A stretch of DNA of 64,000 nucleotides. Source: Trichuris trichiura (taxonomy: Eukaryota > Nematoda > Enoplea > Trichinellida > Trichuridae). The notes below the pieces were generated by a model, which had not been told where the DNA came from, made no database searches, and saw only the letters and a program-made list of their open reading frames with translations. Below, one piece after another: positions 23,352-33,748 of the stretch. Positions within the stretch are counted from its first letter, which is position 1. Every line of letters begins with the position of its first letter. The position numbers and the translations under genes were made by a program. The DNA is taken from positions 930,001 through 994,000 of the forward strand of contig JBAJFE010000026.1 of assembly GCA_037903355.1 (NCBI GenBank), in the 5' to 3' direction.

Positions 23352-26300
23352 CTATGCACTTCTACCTGATCCTGTGCACAGTAGAGCCAACGCGCGATCT
23401 TTAGCAGGCTCAAAATTGCTCTGCAACGACATGGTTGAAGAATAAAACTTCAGAGCCCGTTCGGTGTCACCCTAAAAAATATACAATATTTCTGGCGCGC
23501 GGCTCTTGCTTTACTAACCAATGCGGCGTATATGTTTGCCAGGACAAAGTGAATAATCACCAATTTTGGCGACAAACGTAGAGCCATGCCACCCACGATT
23601 AGCGCTGAACGAAGCCAGCCATTACGTTCGTATACGTTGGCCAAACTGATTAAGCCAACATCCTGTGACAAGAAAAAACCGCCATTAACTCATAACGTTG
23701 TAGACATCATACGCGCAAAACTTTTTGCTTACTTTTACGCCGACCGGAGCATACGCGATGCTATGCCGCAAACAGTCGATCGCCATCGACGTATTTCCAT
23801 TGATGCGCCAATAGAGTGAAGCAATCAACGTTTGGAGCCAGATTGAACGACCACTATCTGTACGAAAGTAAGTTGACGTTTTAACTACATTTCACAGAAA
23901 TACTGATTCTCCGGAATAAGCTAAACCTGATACTACTATTATAGTATAGCGTTAAGCGTCAATTTTCGAAAAACATACTTATAAAAGCTCAAAACGGTCA
24001 AAACTTTAGTAGTACTAATCAACGTTTTGAAGTTAGGTAACTAATCAAATCTGTCGTGCTGACACTTGCTATCGATTAAATATTAATGCTAATACATAAC
24101 TAACTGCACCTTTTACCTTTCGGATCATTTTTTGACTTCTGGAATCAAAAAAGACAGATAGTTTTCAAGTGCTACATTATCAACGATATTTAGGTAGTTA
24201 TTAGCACTGTAGCATTTGAATGTTCAAATCTGTTTTTTGCAAATTCGGATAAAATTTTTAATTTACGGCGGGCCAAAAAACGCGCAAAACGAAATGACTT
24301 GCACGTAAATCACAGCGCTATCTTTGTGCATTCTTTGCGGATGCGTTATTCAAATTTCGTAAAGCAGCACTGTACTCCCTAATAATACATCTGCGAAATT
24401 GAAAAGCTATTTTGGAAATGGTAATTTCAAGTAAAAAAAATAGTAGCTGTCGAGAAACTATTTGTCGTCACCGACGAAAGGCGGCACGTCCTAAACGAAA
24501 GAGCTCGGATTGGCCCAACCGTTCTGTTGGAATAAAAAGCGTACGTACATCCTACTTTTAGCCGCTAAGATATCGGATCAAAAAATTACCAAGCAGCTGA
24601 CATACGCAGCTACACAATACTCTAACAAGATTTTATTTTGGCGACGACTTGAAACGTTTTCCCTAGCCCTCAGGGCCAGTCATGCCCCATCGGCAAGTTT
24701 CGGATGTAAGTTTTATCTTTTCTTTTTTGTATGACTTTTCGTCTTGTCGCAAAGTTAAGAAAATACGAAACGAAGCTTAAGCTTTCAAATGCTACAGTGT
24801 CAATAATGATGTTTAGGTAGTTATCGGCACCGTAATATTCAAAAGCTCTTACCTGCTTCTTGCACGTGCAAGTAAAATTTTTTACTTGCAGAAAACACGC
24901 CCGCGTGACAAAAAAATCATTAAAAAGTTGAAAAGTTAACTATTTGCTTAGGATTCAAACAGTAACCTGAAAACTCTTAGAACCGCGTTGTATTTAACCT
25001 CGAGTAGGCCATAAGGGCCACAAATAGGAACAACTCAGCCCAAAAATTTCTTTTTCGCGGCTTACAGCTCACGAGAGCAAAGCAAGCTCATTAGTTATTC
25101 AAAAAAGGACAAAACCAAAATGCCAAACCGCGTGGGCGAAATCTGACTTTCTAAAGAGTTGAGAGTTCAGGTGAACAAAAAAATATTTGCATAAAATCTT
25201 AAACTCCACTCTAACCTTTTGAAGATCTGATCGCTTCGGCTAACCTGCCGCCAATTGTTTTCACCGATTCCAACCTGTTGGGATTAAGTCGCACGAGCGC
25301 CTGGCAACGGACAAATGCCAACATAGACAGCTACTAAATGGGAAATCTTACTTCGAGCAATGCTCCCTCCGGTTTCAGCTCGGTTTCCATATTACGCTGA
25401 CTGTAGCCGGCCAAGTGATCCATTGTCCACATGTTTCCCGCGAAACCTATCGGACATACAGGCTCTTCCGGTTGCAATGGAGGCGGCTTGTCAAAGCTAA
25501 TATGCTCTGATAGGCTGAAAATAAAAAAAAACTTAATAGAAAAAATGACACTTCGATTATCCGGCTTACTTAATACCCTTCGCGTCGGTTGACAGCCACA
25601 CTGTTACAGGAACGCCGAGGTCGACACGTTTCAAACGACCAGCGCATTCGACAGCCGCATTTTTTATGTCAACAATCATTGCCGTCCTTGAATACAGACT
25701 GGGATGCAACTCGGGCAGTATAACAGGCATTGGATTATCGCCTGGTCGTCCAACGTAGCGACTATCAGACCTTAGGAAGCCATCCGCTTCAACCTGCAGC
25801 TTCAGGTTGAACTTTTCCTCAATATCGCGCGCGCGCATGTTACCTTAGCGTCGGATAATGTCCCGAATTTAGAGCCCCAGCCGAAATGGACGTCACGATC
25901 TTTCGTCGACTCCGCCCATCTTTGTCTATCAGAGGTGTTTGGTACGTAGGTTCCATCAAGCAGACTTAGCGCTGGTTGATAGTCATTCTCTACGTCCGTA
26001 TCGCTGTAGAGAGTTAAGTAACCATCCAATCCTATTTTTGAAAAGGACTTACAACCTTAAAAACCCCTATAAATAAGGTTTTACCATCATTGGTCACATC
26101 GCAGGATTCGTCTCCGCGAGTATCACTTCCCTCTGAATTCAACCAATCAGAGAGCTTCTTTGAAGAGGAGGAGGAACAAGTAGCAAATTCGCTGGCGTTA
26201 GGCCCAAAGCAGGGCAAATTAACAACGCCCTAAAAGGAATATTATGCATAAACGTACTTCGCTGAAAAGCAATACCAAGTTAACCATCTGGACTGATTTG

Positions 26301-29300
26301 AGCAGTCGAGAAATATCACCGCGGTTTCGTGGCTCCAACTCCAGACTATACTTCAAATGATCTATGGCCGCTGTGTAGTTTCCCGTTTTGGCCAGCAGGT
26401 AACCCAACAAATAATGAGTTTCGGGCTAAAACTCAAACGTAACTTTTTTTAAAACGACTCACAGCCCTTAATAGGACTATCTACCTCACTGTCGTCTACT
26501 TGGAGGGCTGCCCGCGTCAGCGCTATGGCTTCATCTACTTGACCCGCGTTAAAGGAGAGAACGCTCGCCTGGTTTAACGCTATGTCTTTGTATATGTCTC
26601 CCTCCTTGTCTTGCAGAGCTAAGCATAGGCAAGACACAGCTTCGACCGAGCGACCAAACAAACGCCAATACAACGCGGCAAGATTGTACATGAGCCACGG
26701 CGGACCGAGGCGCTGCAAATTAGAGTTGAAAGCAATAAACAGCTAACGGACTAAAGAATATGTACATATTGAGTCATAGTGCTGACAAAATGACCAAATT
26801 CTTCTACTGCATTCGTCAAAGGGCCTAGAAGGTACCACAGGTGCTGCAAAGGGAACTGCTTAAGTACAGGTAGGCTTTACGCTGAAATTATACACCTCCC
26901 GTAGTTCACTTTCTCGCAAGCCAATATCTTCACTCGTTACTGAGCTCAATAGGTGCCGTACTCGATCGTCACCACAGGCAACCTCCCGTCTTTGAACCAA
27001 CGGGCTGCAAAGTGGTTGCTGCATAGGCAAGCTTGTTGGTTCGTCCTTTCTCAACTTTGAATACATCTTCCAATAGTCGCGAGTTCTAAAAGCACGCGCG
27101 GCAATGTCACCTTGCAGACGAAACCAACTGTTTTCCTACCTGACCCCTTTGTTACCAGGCGATATGAAAGTCTGCGGCGGAGAATCCGGGATCGACAAGC
27201 AAGTTATCCGACCATTGGAAAAAGCATTGTCCGAAAGAGTTTCCGTCGACTGTTTGGACGCCATTTCCGGTTCGTGAACACCGGGCGGTTCCAACAAGCG
27301 CAAAGTTACCTCTTCAGCCACGTCCGATAAATTTTCATTGTCCAGCTGCTCTTCTTCGACCTCCTAAGAAAAAAAAAGCGTCGTTTTCAAGAAAGCGATT
27401 CAACCGAAAACGATCACGCGGCGTACGTCAACGAACAGCCCGCTATCGTCGGTCTCCTTGCAAACCGGTTTCTTCTTTTCTACATCTTCCAAAAAGGCGA
27501 AATACGCCTGAGATGTTACGGCGCAATGAAGACTAGGTTTCGAATTGGCGTCCAACCTAGTGCTACATTCCAGACCTGCAAGGCATGCTAATCACATTAC
27601 GCAAAACAACAATGTCTATCATCCTATTCGAAAATTCTACGTAAGGCTATTGCGCACCAGGTATGTTGGGCCCAAGCGTTACGTAGTTGTACAGAATCTG
27701 CGATTCCAATCGTGTATCCAAGTCGGTGACGTGACGCAGATTGTAAAGAAGAGCGCGTCCTTGTTCCAAAATCGTTTTGTAAGATTCAACTTCTTCCATT
27801 AGTGTTTTCAGGTTACTTAATGGCATTAGCGTCAAGTCAATAACCAATGCTCATGCTTACATATGCTGTTCCTGCAAAACCGTTTCCAACTTCTCGTGGC
27901 ATCGAACTGCCCTAACGTACGTCTCGGCAAATCCACGCAAAGCTTCGTTTGGAGGAAGAGTGTTAATGATTTTTTGTAAAATGGTTAACGCTTTACGATA
28001 TTGAGAAGTGGACTATAAAATATTAAGTATTAGCGAACGCCTTCTCCGCGTAAAGCAACAATACCGCGTAGACGTAGCTTGCAGTTATTGCCAAAGATGG
28101 AAGAGTATCGTTGAAAGCCAACGCTATGTCGGCTACCTTTGCGGCGTCGCTCATACGATTTCCATTGCCAAGCACATTTAGCAAGCTTAATAAGGGCAAC
28201 ACTACGTATTCTCTAAAGCAGTCAATCACTCACGAGGAAGATAAAAGCGAAAAAGGTAGAAAGACACCTGGGAATTAAATGCAAAGCTCGACGTAAGCAT
28301 TGCACAGCTTCGCTACTATTGCCCACTGATCTCCAGTAATAAGATGCAAGTGTGTACATAAGCCATGACTGAGGATTCTGTAAGGAGCGGGAAATTTTCA
28401 TCCACATTAACTCTTTTAAATCCGCTATACTCTTTTCAACTTGTTGGCAATGGAGGCGCCAAAATCTGCCGGCGATGACCATTCGCTAAACGTCATTTCG
28501 GCTATGGGCAGTTCCGGCAAACTGCCAATCAACGACGGGTTACGAACACTCTTAAATAATATTTATAGTTTAAATTTAAGTGGTCAAAAATTACGTCCAA
28601 ACCCACCTCGAGGTGGTCTAGAGCTGCAACACTGATTGGAAGAGGCATATAGCGATCGCAGCGCGGAGTTCTGCGTACTCCACCCTGTCCTAGCTGGACT
28701 AAACTCTTTATGTCATCCTGCCTGAAATTGCATCAATCAATTCCGTCCATTAAAGACTGTTTTAAAAGTTTCTGCGTACGTGACATCCTATATTGGGACT
28801 CATGAAAGCAAATGTCGGCTGTCTGATAACGGTTCGCTACATTTTCGTGTTTTACGACGCGGTTGTAACCCAATTGTAAAATAGTACGACCCAATAAGGA
28901 CGCCAACAAAGGAAAGCCCTTCCTTCGAAAGCTTTGTTCAGTTAAATACCGCACCAACGGAAATAGAACCGTATCTCGCAAGATGAACTCCGTTCATCAA
29001 AGTTTCTGAATTACAGTTGTACAACGGTAACTATGACGTAAATAACTAGAGATCAATTGAAAACTTTTGACATAAGCAATGGTGGAGCGCCTGACACAGA
29101 TGTGCGGGTCACGATGGCAATGACTACGAGAAAATGCTTACGTAAAACCCATTTCGTGTAGAGACACTATTGACGTGGGAAAAGTGCCGGGAATTTGAGC
29201 AAAAAGAGCAATGACATCGCAATCTGGATCGCATTCAATGATCTTTGACTCGATATCTGGGTCGTCCGCGCTTCGACGCTCGTTGATGATTCGCTTAATG

Positions 29301-29684
29301 AAATGAGCTATTTCAGCCAAAAAAGAAAACAACGCAAACCATTAGTAACGCAGACAGTTACAATGCATTGTTAGAAAGCCAAAAGCCTACCATTTTTTCC
29401 AGTAGTTCTTCCCGGAAAGCGCTCATTTTAGACTTTAGGGTTTCCTGGTTCAAAAATTGCAGTAAATCATGCGGAGCGGCCATAGCGAACGGGGAACCCG
29501 GCTGTAAGCAAGGACAGCTTCGCCAATTAAGCATGCGCGAAAAAAAAATACTTACAACAGCTTCTATTAAGCCTTCCTCCGTTAGAACCCAATGGTTGTT
29601 CCCTTGCGTTCGGCGGCACGAAGCAAAAAACAAAGAAATCCATAAAACAGGCAAGCGGCACAGACTTTGCCTTTTTCGTTGCAT
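23352..29684 (-). CDS. TTC17: TTC17-like tetratricopeptide protein
   Basis: A many-exon gene with a signal peptide at its start (MQRKRQSLC.. then NNHWVLTEEGLIEAV, matching the family's THWVVTEDG start). First exons: 29684-29556, 29501-29391, 29293-29142, 28721-28607. TTC17 is a large TPR protein linked to actin organisation and ciliogenesis, and its biochemical role is unclear. Three TPR blocks with the family's SW..Y..A..YWR motif are visible: near 28360 (SWLMYTLASYYWR), near 26700 (PWLMYNLAALYWR) and near 23840 (IWLQTLIASLYWR). The middle includes an acidic linker (about 27130-27330) and VTVWLSTDAKG. The end is LANVYERNGW...LANIYA then GDTERALKFYSSTMSLQ. The intron at about 23880-25200 is long and holds two repeat copies. 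I could not resolve the reading frame cleanly at about 28430-28560. Confidence 0.95.
24145..24240. repeat. Inverted-repeat element, family B copy 1
   Basis: In the long TTC17 intron, about 35-bp arms face each other around a short centre containing TTTAGGTAGTTAT. The left arm reads AAAAAAGACAGATAG..TTCAAGTGCTACA, and the right arm's complement reads CAAAAAACAGAT..TTCAAATGCTACA. A related copy lies about 600 bp away. Confidence 0.65.
24783..24845. repeat. Inverted-repeat element, family B copy 2
   Basis: It shares the core TTTAGGTAGTTAT and the arms TTCAAATGCTACAGTG / CACCGTAATATTCAAA with the copy at 24145-24240 in the same TTC17 intron. It is shorter and more diverged at the right end. Confidence 0.6.
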
Positions 29685-30447
29685 TGGTCATTCAGTGGGT
29701 ACCTATTAAACGCCGGTTGGATAATGAGACGGGAATTTTCAGTTTAAAAACCCCTCGTAAAGGCGTATAGTTAGTCCTTGTTTTAACGCGCAATTTCAGC
29801 ATTAATTGTTGAACAATTAAGCGCGACGGTGGATGCTCGAGGAATTTATGGAAAAATAAAGTGAAAAATTGCACGCGCGTGAGCTGTAAATGAGAAATTT
29901 AAGATTTAAAAATTTTACCGCACAAACTTTCGGAAAACTGTCGGCCACTTTCAAGCATTAACGGAAATGGCACAATGATATTCCGGCTCTTCTCAACGTT
30001 GGCATAGTTTCAAGAAGGGGAAAAACCGTACCGTATGAATACAAATCAGGCCACGGAGCGGCAAGATACTTCTACGAAGCAGTAAACGTTGCTATTCGCT
30101 TGCCGTTTTAGGTCTTCAAGCGGGATTCATTAAATTTTGCATATTTTTATTGGTTAAGTACGCCCAATTGAGGCGTTTATTCTAAAAATTTTAAATCATT
30201 ACCGCTTATGCGTTTCGGCTCGTTAAGCGGGATTTAATGAACGCATTTAATCGTTTCGTTAATACAACAATAACGTCATTCGATATTTTCGCATTTCACG
30301 TTTCATCTCCATTTTATTCATGACATTTTAACGGAACCGCAAGAACGTTACACATCCGGTTTACTTCGCACGCAAGTCATAAAAAAACGAGCTACAGTAC
30401 CAGGGCTAGATAAACAGGTATATATCGTGCGGTATCTTTTTTGATAC
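29685..30447. other. TTC17 upstream region, no gene seen
   Basis: This interval is AT-rich and lacks supported ORFs. Two related units share a CGGGATT(C/T)A core (near 30121-30130 and 30229-30238). It presumably contains the TTC17 promoter. Confidence 0.45.
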
Positions 30448-30769
30448 TTAAGTAACAAGGGCAGTCGCGCCTGCTACAATATGGTACCTAAAGCACCACA
30501 TGAATCGATGTGTTAAAAGCTTTTTCAACATTGAAGGCGAACGCGGCGGAAGGTTATAGTCGTAAAGATACCGGATTTTGAAATAATTTTCCAGGCGGCT
30601 TGCTACTTCACGGTACAGTTGCAGCCAGCGGTTAGCTGATGACAAGCAAAGACCTGACCTTTAGGACCTTCAGCTAACAGATTAGCATAAAAAGTTTTTT
30701 CATATTGACCTTACAGGATACTGTGTGAGACGGTAGGATATGACCCAAAATTAAATGTAAGGCAGCTTC
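30448..30769 (-). pseudogene. Orphan two-exon gene fragment
   Basis: Two exons, 30769-30715 and 30635-30448, have good acceptors (GTGTGCAG, TTGTCATCAG) and a clean donor (T|GTAAGG), and they join in phase. The product begins EAALHLILGHILPSHTVS, continues NRWLQLYREVASRLENYFKI and PPRSPSMLKKLLTHRF, and ends at a stop. It looks like the helical C-terminal part of a real protein, but I do not recognise the family and no upstream exons or start codon were found. It may be the 3' end of a gene with undetected exons or a truncated copy. Confidence 0.4.
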
Positions 30770-32754
30770 CTGCACACTAGTTATATTGTGCCCTTATAAT
30801 CATGTTTCCATAGGCCCGTGAAACCATATTCCATATTAAGAAACACCCCATGTTCAAGATGTTTCCATAGGCTTCGTTTTAAATATACATCCGATAAGCA
30901 ATTATTTGCTGCTGTATGGTTTTCCTGGACGTCATGTAAGCTGAGTAAATTTTTTCATATAGACTTGACGAAGTTCTACATTTTGTTTGCCTATTTACTG
31001 TTTTATTGTCCTTTATGTGCCCTGTTGCAGCAGTGTAGCAGCACGCAAGACCTTATTCAACAAACAACTACAGTAGTACATTCAACAGTTGTCAAGTACA
31101 GTGTGCTGAGTAATCCGGTCATAAGCCACTTCAACCCTCTTTACAAAAAAGAATAATATCACATGCCACCCAAATAAATGTGTTCACGAAATGGCGTTTT
31201 TTCTTATTGTTTCATTCGCTACACAGAGGGTAAATTTACATTCCATATGGCAAATACGTTAAATTTATTCAACCAGTAAAGCAACAAAGTTATACCGAAC
31301 ATCACGAACGAATCACATCAAACGGATTATTTAGCATGAGAACACTATAGCGTGCAAATTCAAATGTCACAGTTCGCTTGATCTGTTTATTCATTTAACA
31401 GTTAAATTATTTGTAAAGAATAACATTTGCAGTAGGGAAGTTATAAATCTATTTATTTTGTTACGAATAATAGTTCGCACTAATGAGTATCTGTGCAGTT
31501 ATGCTCTTTAAGTGCACATTTACTAGCTAATGTTTTTATTTTGTAAATAACCATTCAGTAACTAACAGAAATTATTCTTTTTATCTACAGAAAACTGCAG
31601 GCAGAATAAAGAAAATATACACGCAGAATCTTGTCTCTTAGCCGCCCCACCGTCTGAGGAATGCAGGTTCCCTTCTGGTAAGCATGCCCCTAACGTGTTG
31701 TGCCCTTACTACAGAGCACGCCAGTCAGCCTTTTCTGCCTTTTCTCAAATCTAAGTCAAGACATGAGCCTTATGTTTAGGTTTAGGCTTTGGTAAGGGCA
31801 GGAGAGGGTAGCCGGCAAACTTACAGTATGACGGTGGGGCGCCCAGGCGACAAGTTTCAAAATGTCTAACAAGAAACCTCTGCTTACCGTCAATGAATGA
31901 CGTTTGTACAAGTGACACTAATGAGTAATTAACGCATAAGCAAAATAGCATGAAACAAAATAGATTAAGAACTAATTTAATTCATCTTCGAATTGAGCGA
32001 TGCCACGATTGTTTCCTTCATTCAAACAAATAAGAAACCTTTCGAAAGACTGGATGTCTTTTAACAGGCTTTGGTTGTTTCATAGTTGTTTCTCTGGTTC
32101 ACGGGTTTGGCCTGTTGGATGTATCAGTAAGTAAACTTCAAAATGCCCTACCAACGAATGGAATGATACCTTTGAAAATGAAGTATATCTGAGATATGAG
32201 CTTTCCTTTAGAGCACATTAACGAACGGCGACTAGGCGTTTGCATAAGCTATGAAACGTATTAGAAATTCATTGGTTTTCAACGTTGGTTTCATGACCAA
32301 ATAGGAACTGCTGCACGAAGAAGCCAAATGTTCAGCAGACGCCCAATGAGATATTTTAGTAACTTCTATTTATATTAATAGTTCTGCTGAAGCATTAATC
32401 ATACGAGACGGCATTTGTCATCACTAAGCGCTTCATTGGAAAGAAGGCTTTCGGGATGCCGGATTATTGAAGAGCCCAAGCCAAATAAACAGCAGTTCAA
32501 CGTAATAAAATTTTTGCAAAAGCATTTATCCTCAAAGCGTTTTTTCATGAAGTTTATTTATCAGATAAGGGAATCAATGTAATATGTTCTAGGACTTACT
32601 GTTCAAAGTTTTTTGTACGCTTTTAAGTAAAATAAATATCTAACTTAATTCCTATCCTGCAAAAGCTCCGACGATGGTTCTCCTTCGTCTATTGAAGCTC
32701 TAAAAATGGCTCGTAGACAATTTTTTGTCTGGAAATTTTCCTACACCATTTAGT
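30770..32754. other. Gene-poor spacer with small Cys-containing ORFs
   Basis: A plus-strand 112-codon frame (30818-31156) has a hydrophobic stretch (FYILFAYLLFYCPLCALLQ) but no homology I recognise. A plus-strand exon-like block at 31591-31677, with an acceptor (TTTATCTACAG) and donor (GGTAAGC), encodes CLLAAPPSEECRF. A minus-strand 66-codon ORF at 31951-31751 starts with a hydrophobic leader and encodes CRLGAPPSYCKF. The two share an inverted similarity. A copy of repeat family A lies at 32040-32150. Confidence 0.3.
32040..32150. mobile_element. Partial copy of foldback family A
   Basis: It matches the left part of the 15372-15640 element (GGATGTCTTTTAACAGGCT, then GGTTGTTTCAT) and also the complement of that element's right arm (TTCACGGGTTTGGCCTGTTG and AGTAAGTAAACT). 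No facing arm is present, so this is a half element. Confidence 0.65.
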
Positions 32755-33748
32755 TTACCTTTTGTACAAGTATTCAACTACTGCACTCCTCAGTGGCTCC
32801 GGCAATGATGACATTATTCCGTGGATGAAGCTGACCGGCTCTTCAGATTCCTTAACTTCTTGCCGTATCTGAATGTTTTCTGATGACATTATTCCGTGGA
32901 TGAAGCTGACCGGCTCTTCAGATTCCTTAACTTCTTGCCGTATCTGAATGTTTTCTTTCGATATTTTTGACAGTTTCTGCGCTAATCCGGAAAGTTCTTG
33001 AATCTATAGAAAAATTGTTATAGCTGCGCTATTTTGTTTCAAAATGCAACAGTCGATAGAGTATTATTTCGTTGTGTGGCATTTGGCAAAACTGTACCTT
33101 CAAGTCCAGTAGAGTTCTCCTGTTGTTTAAGACTCTCAAATTGGTCAACAGTGCAACTTGCGTGCGATCCTGCAATGCCACGATCGTTTCCTTCATGTCT
33201 CTTCTTCTTTCTTCAAACGAGCTCTCAGAATTCATGATGCTTTCTTCCATCAACTTTAATATTAATACATCAAACGCAAATTTACTTTTTTGAATAAGTG
33301 CGCGCGTAAATAATAATGAAAAACTTATCCATAAGTGTCAGCTGCTTTAAAGGCGATTTAATTATGCATAGCGCCAGTTTCTAGCAGAAACAAAATTGCA
33401 GCAACTTACCGTTTGACGTCGACTCTCGTCTTTGATCACTTTCAATAGCATTTTGACCCTCTTCTCCCCGTTTGCCTGTAATAGTCATCATTTTTTAATT
33501 CATTTCGAGCTCTCAGAAAAAGTTTCCACTTTTGTCAATTCCAATCGGTTCGCCAGCGCAAATGCACAGTCGCGCATTTTCCTTATTTCCAAACGAACTT
33601 CATCCTCTACGTCAGTCTGAAAGAAGACGCTTACAAATAATAAATAGTATGTGAATGGCTATGTACACGTACCATCACTCAGTCGCTGTACTTCGTACGC
33701 ATTTCTGGAAATCCAAACTCGACCAACCCTTTGGATTGGTGGTGAAAA
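32755..33748 (-). CDS. Coiled-coil protein fragment, possibly Nup88 C-terminal region
   Basis: Exons (minus) 33748-33673, 33606-33530, 33475-33410, 33253-33098 and 33003-32755 join in phase. The product starts QFSPPIQRVGRVW..AYEVQRLSD, continues as long charged helices (LANRLELTKANGEKRVKMLL, FEERRRDMKETIVALQDRT) and ends LRSAVVEYLYKR. The heptad-rich pattern and the order of blocks resemble the C-terminal coiled coil of the nucleoporin Nup88, but the match is weak. No N-terminal beta-propeller region or start codon was found upstream, so this may be a truncated copy. The last exon contains an exact in-frame 75-bp tandem duplication. The acceptor at 33607 is unusual. Confidence 0.5.
32806..32955. 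repeat. Exact 75-bp tandem duplication (25 codons)
   Basis: Bases 32806-32880 and 32881-32955 are identical. On the minus strand each unit encodes 25 residues starting ENIQIRQEVKESEEP and ending GIMSS, in the frame of the coiled-coil exon. Perfect identity implies a recent duplication or an assembly artefact. Confidence 0.95.

Noticed and set aside
28733..28981. 82-codon minus ORF within TTC17
   Set aside because: It falls in the intron between well-supported TTC17 exons ending at 29142 and starting at 28721, and does not match the family.
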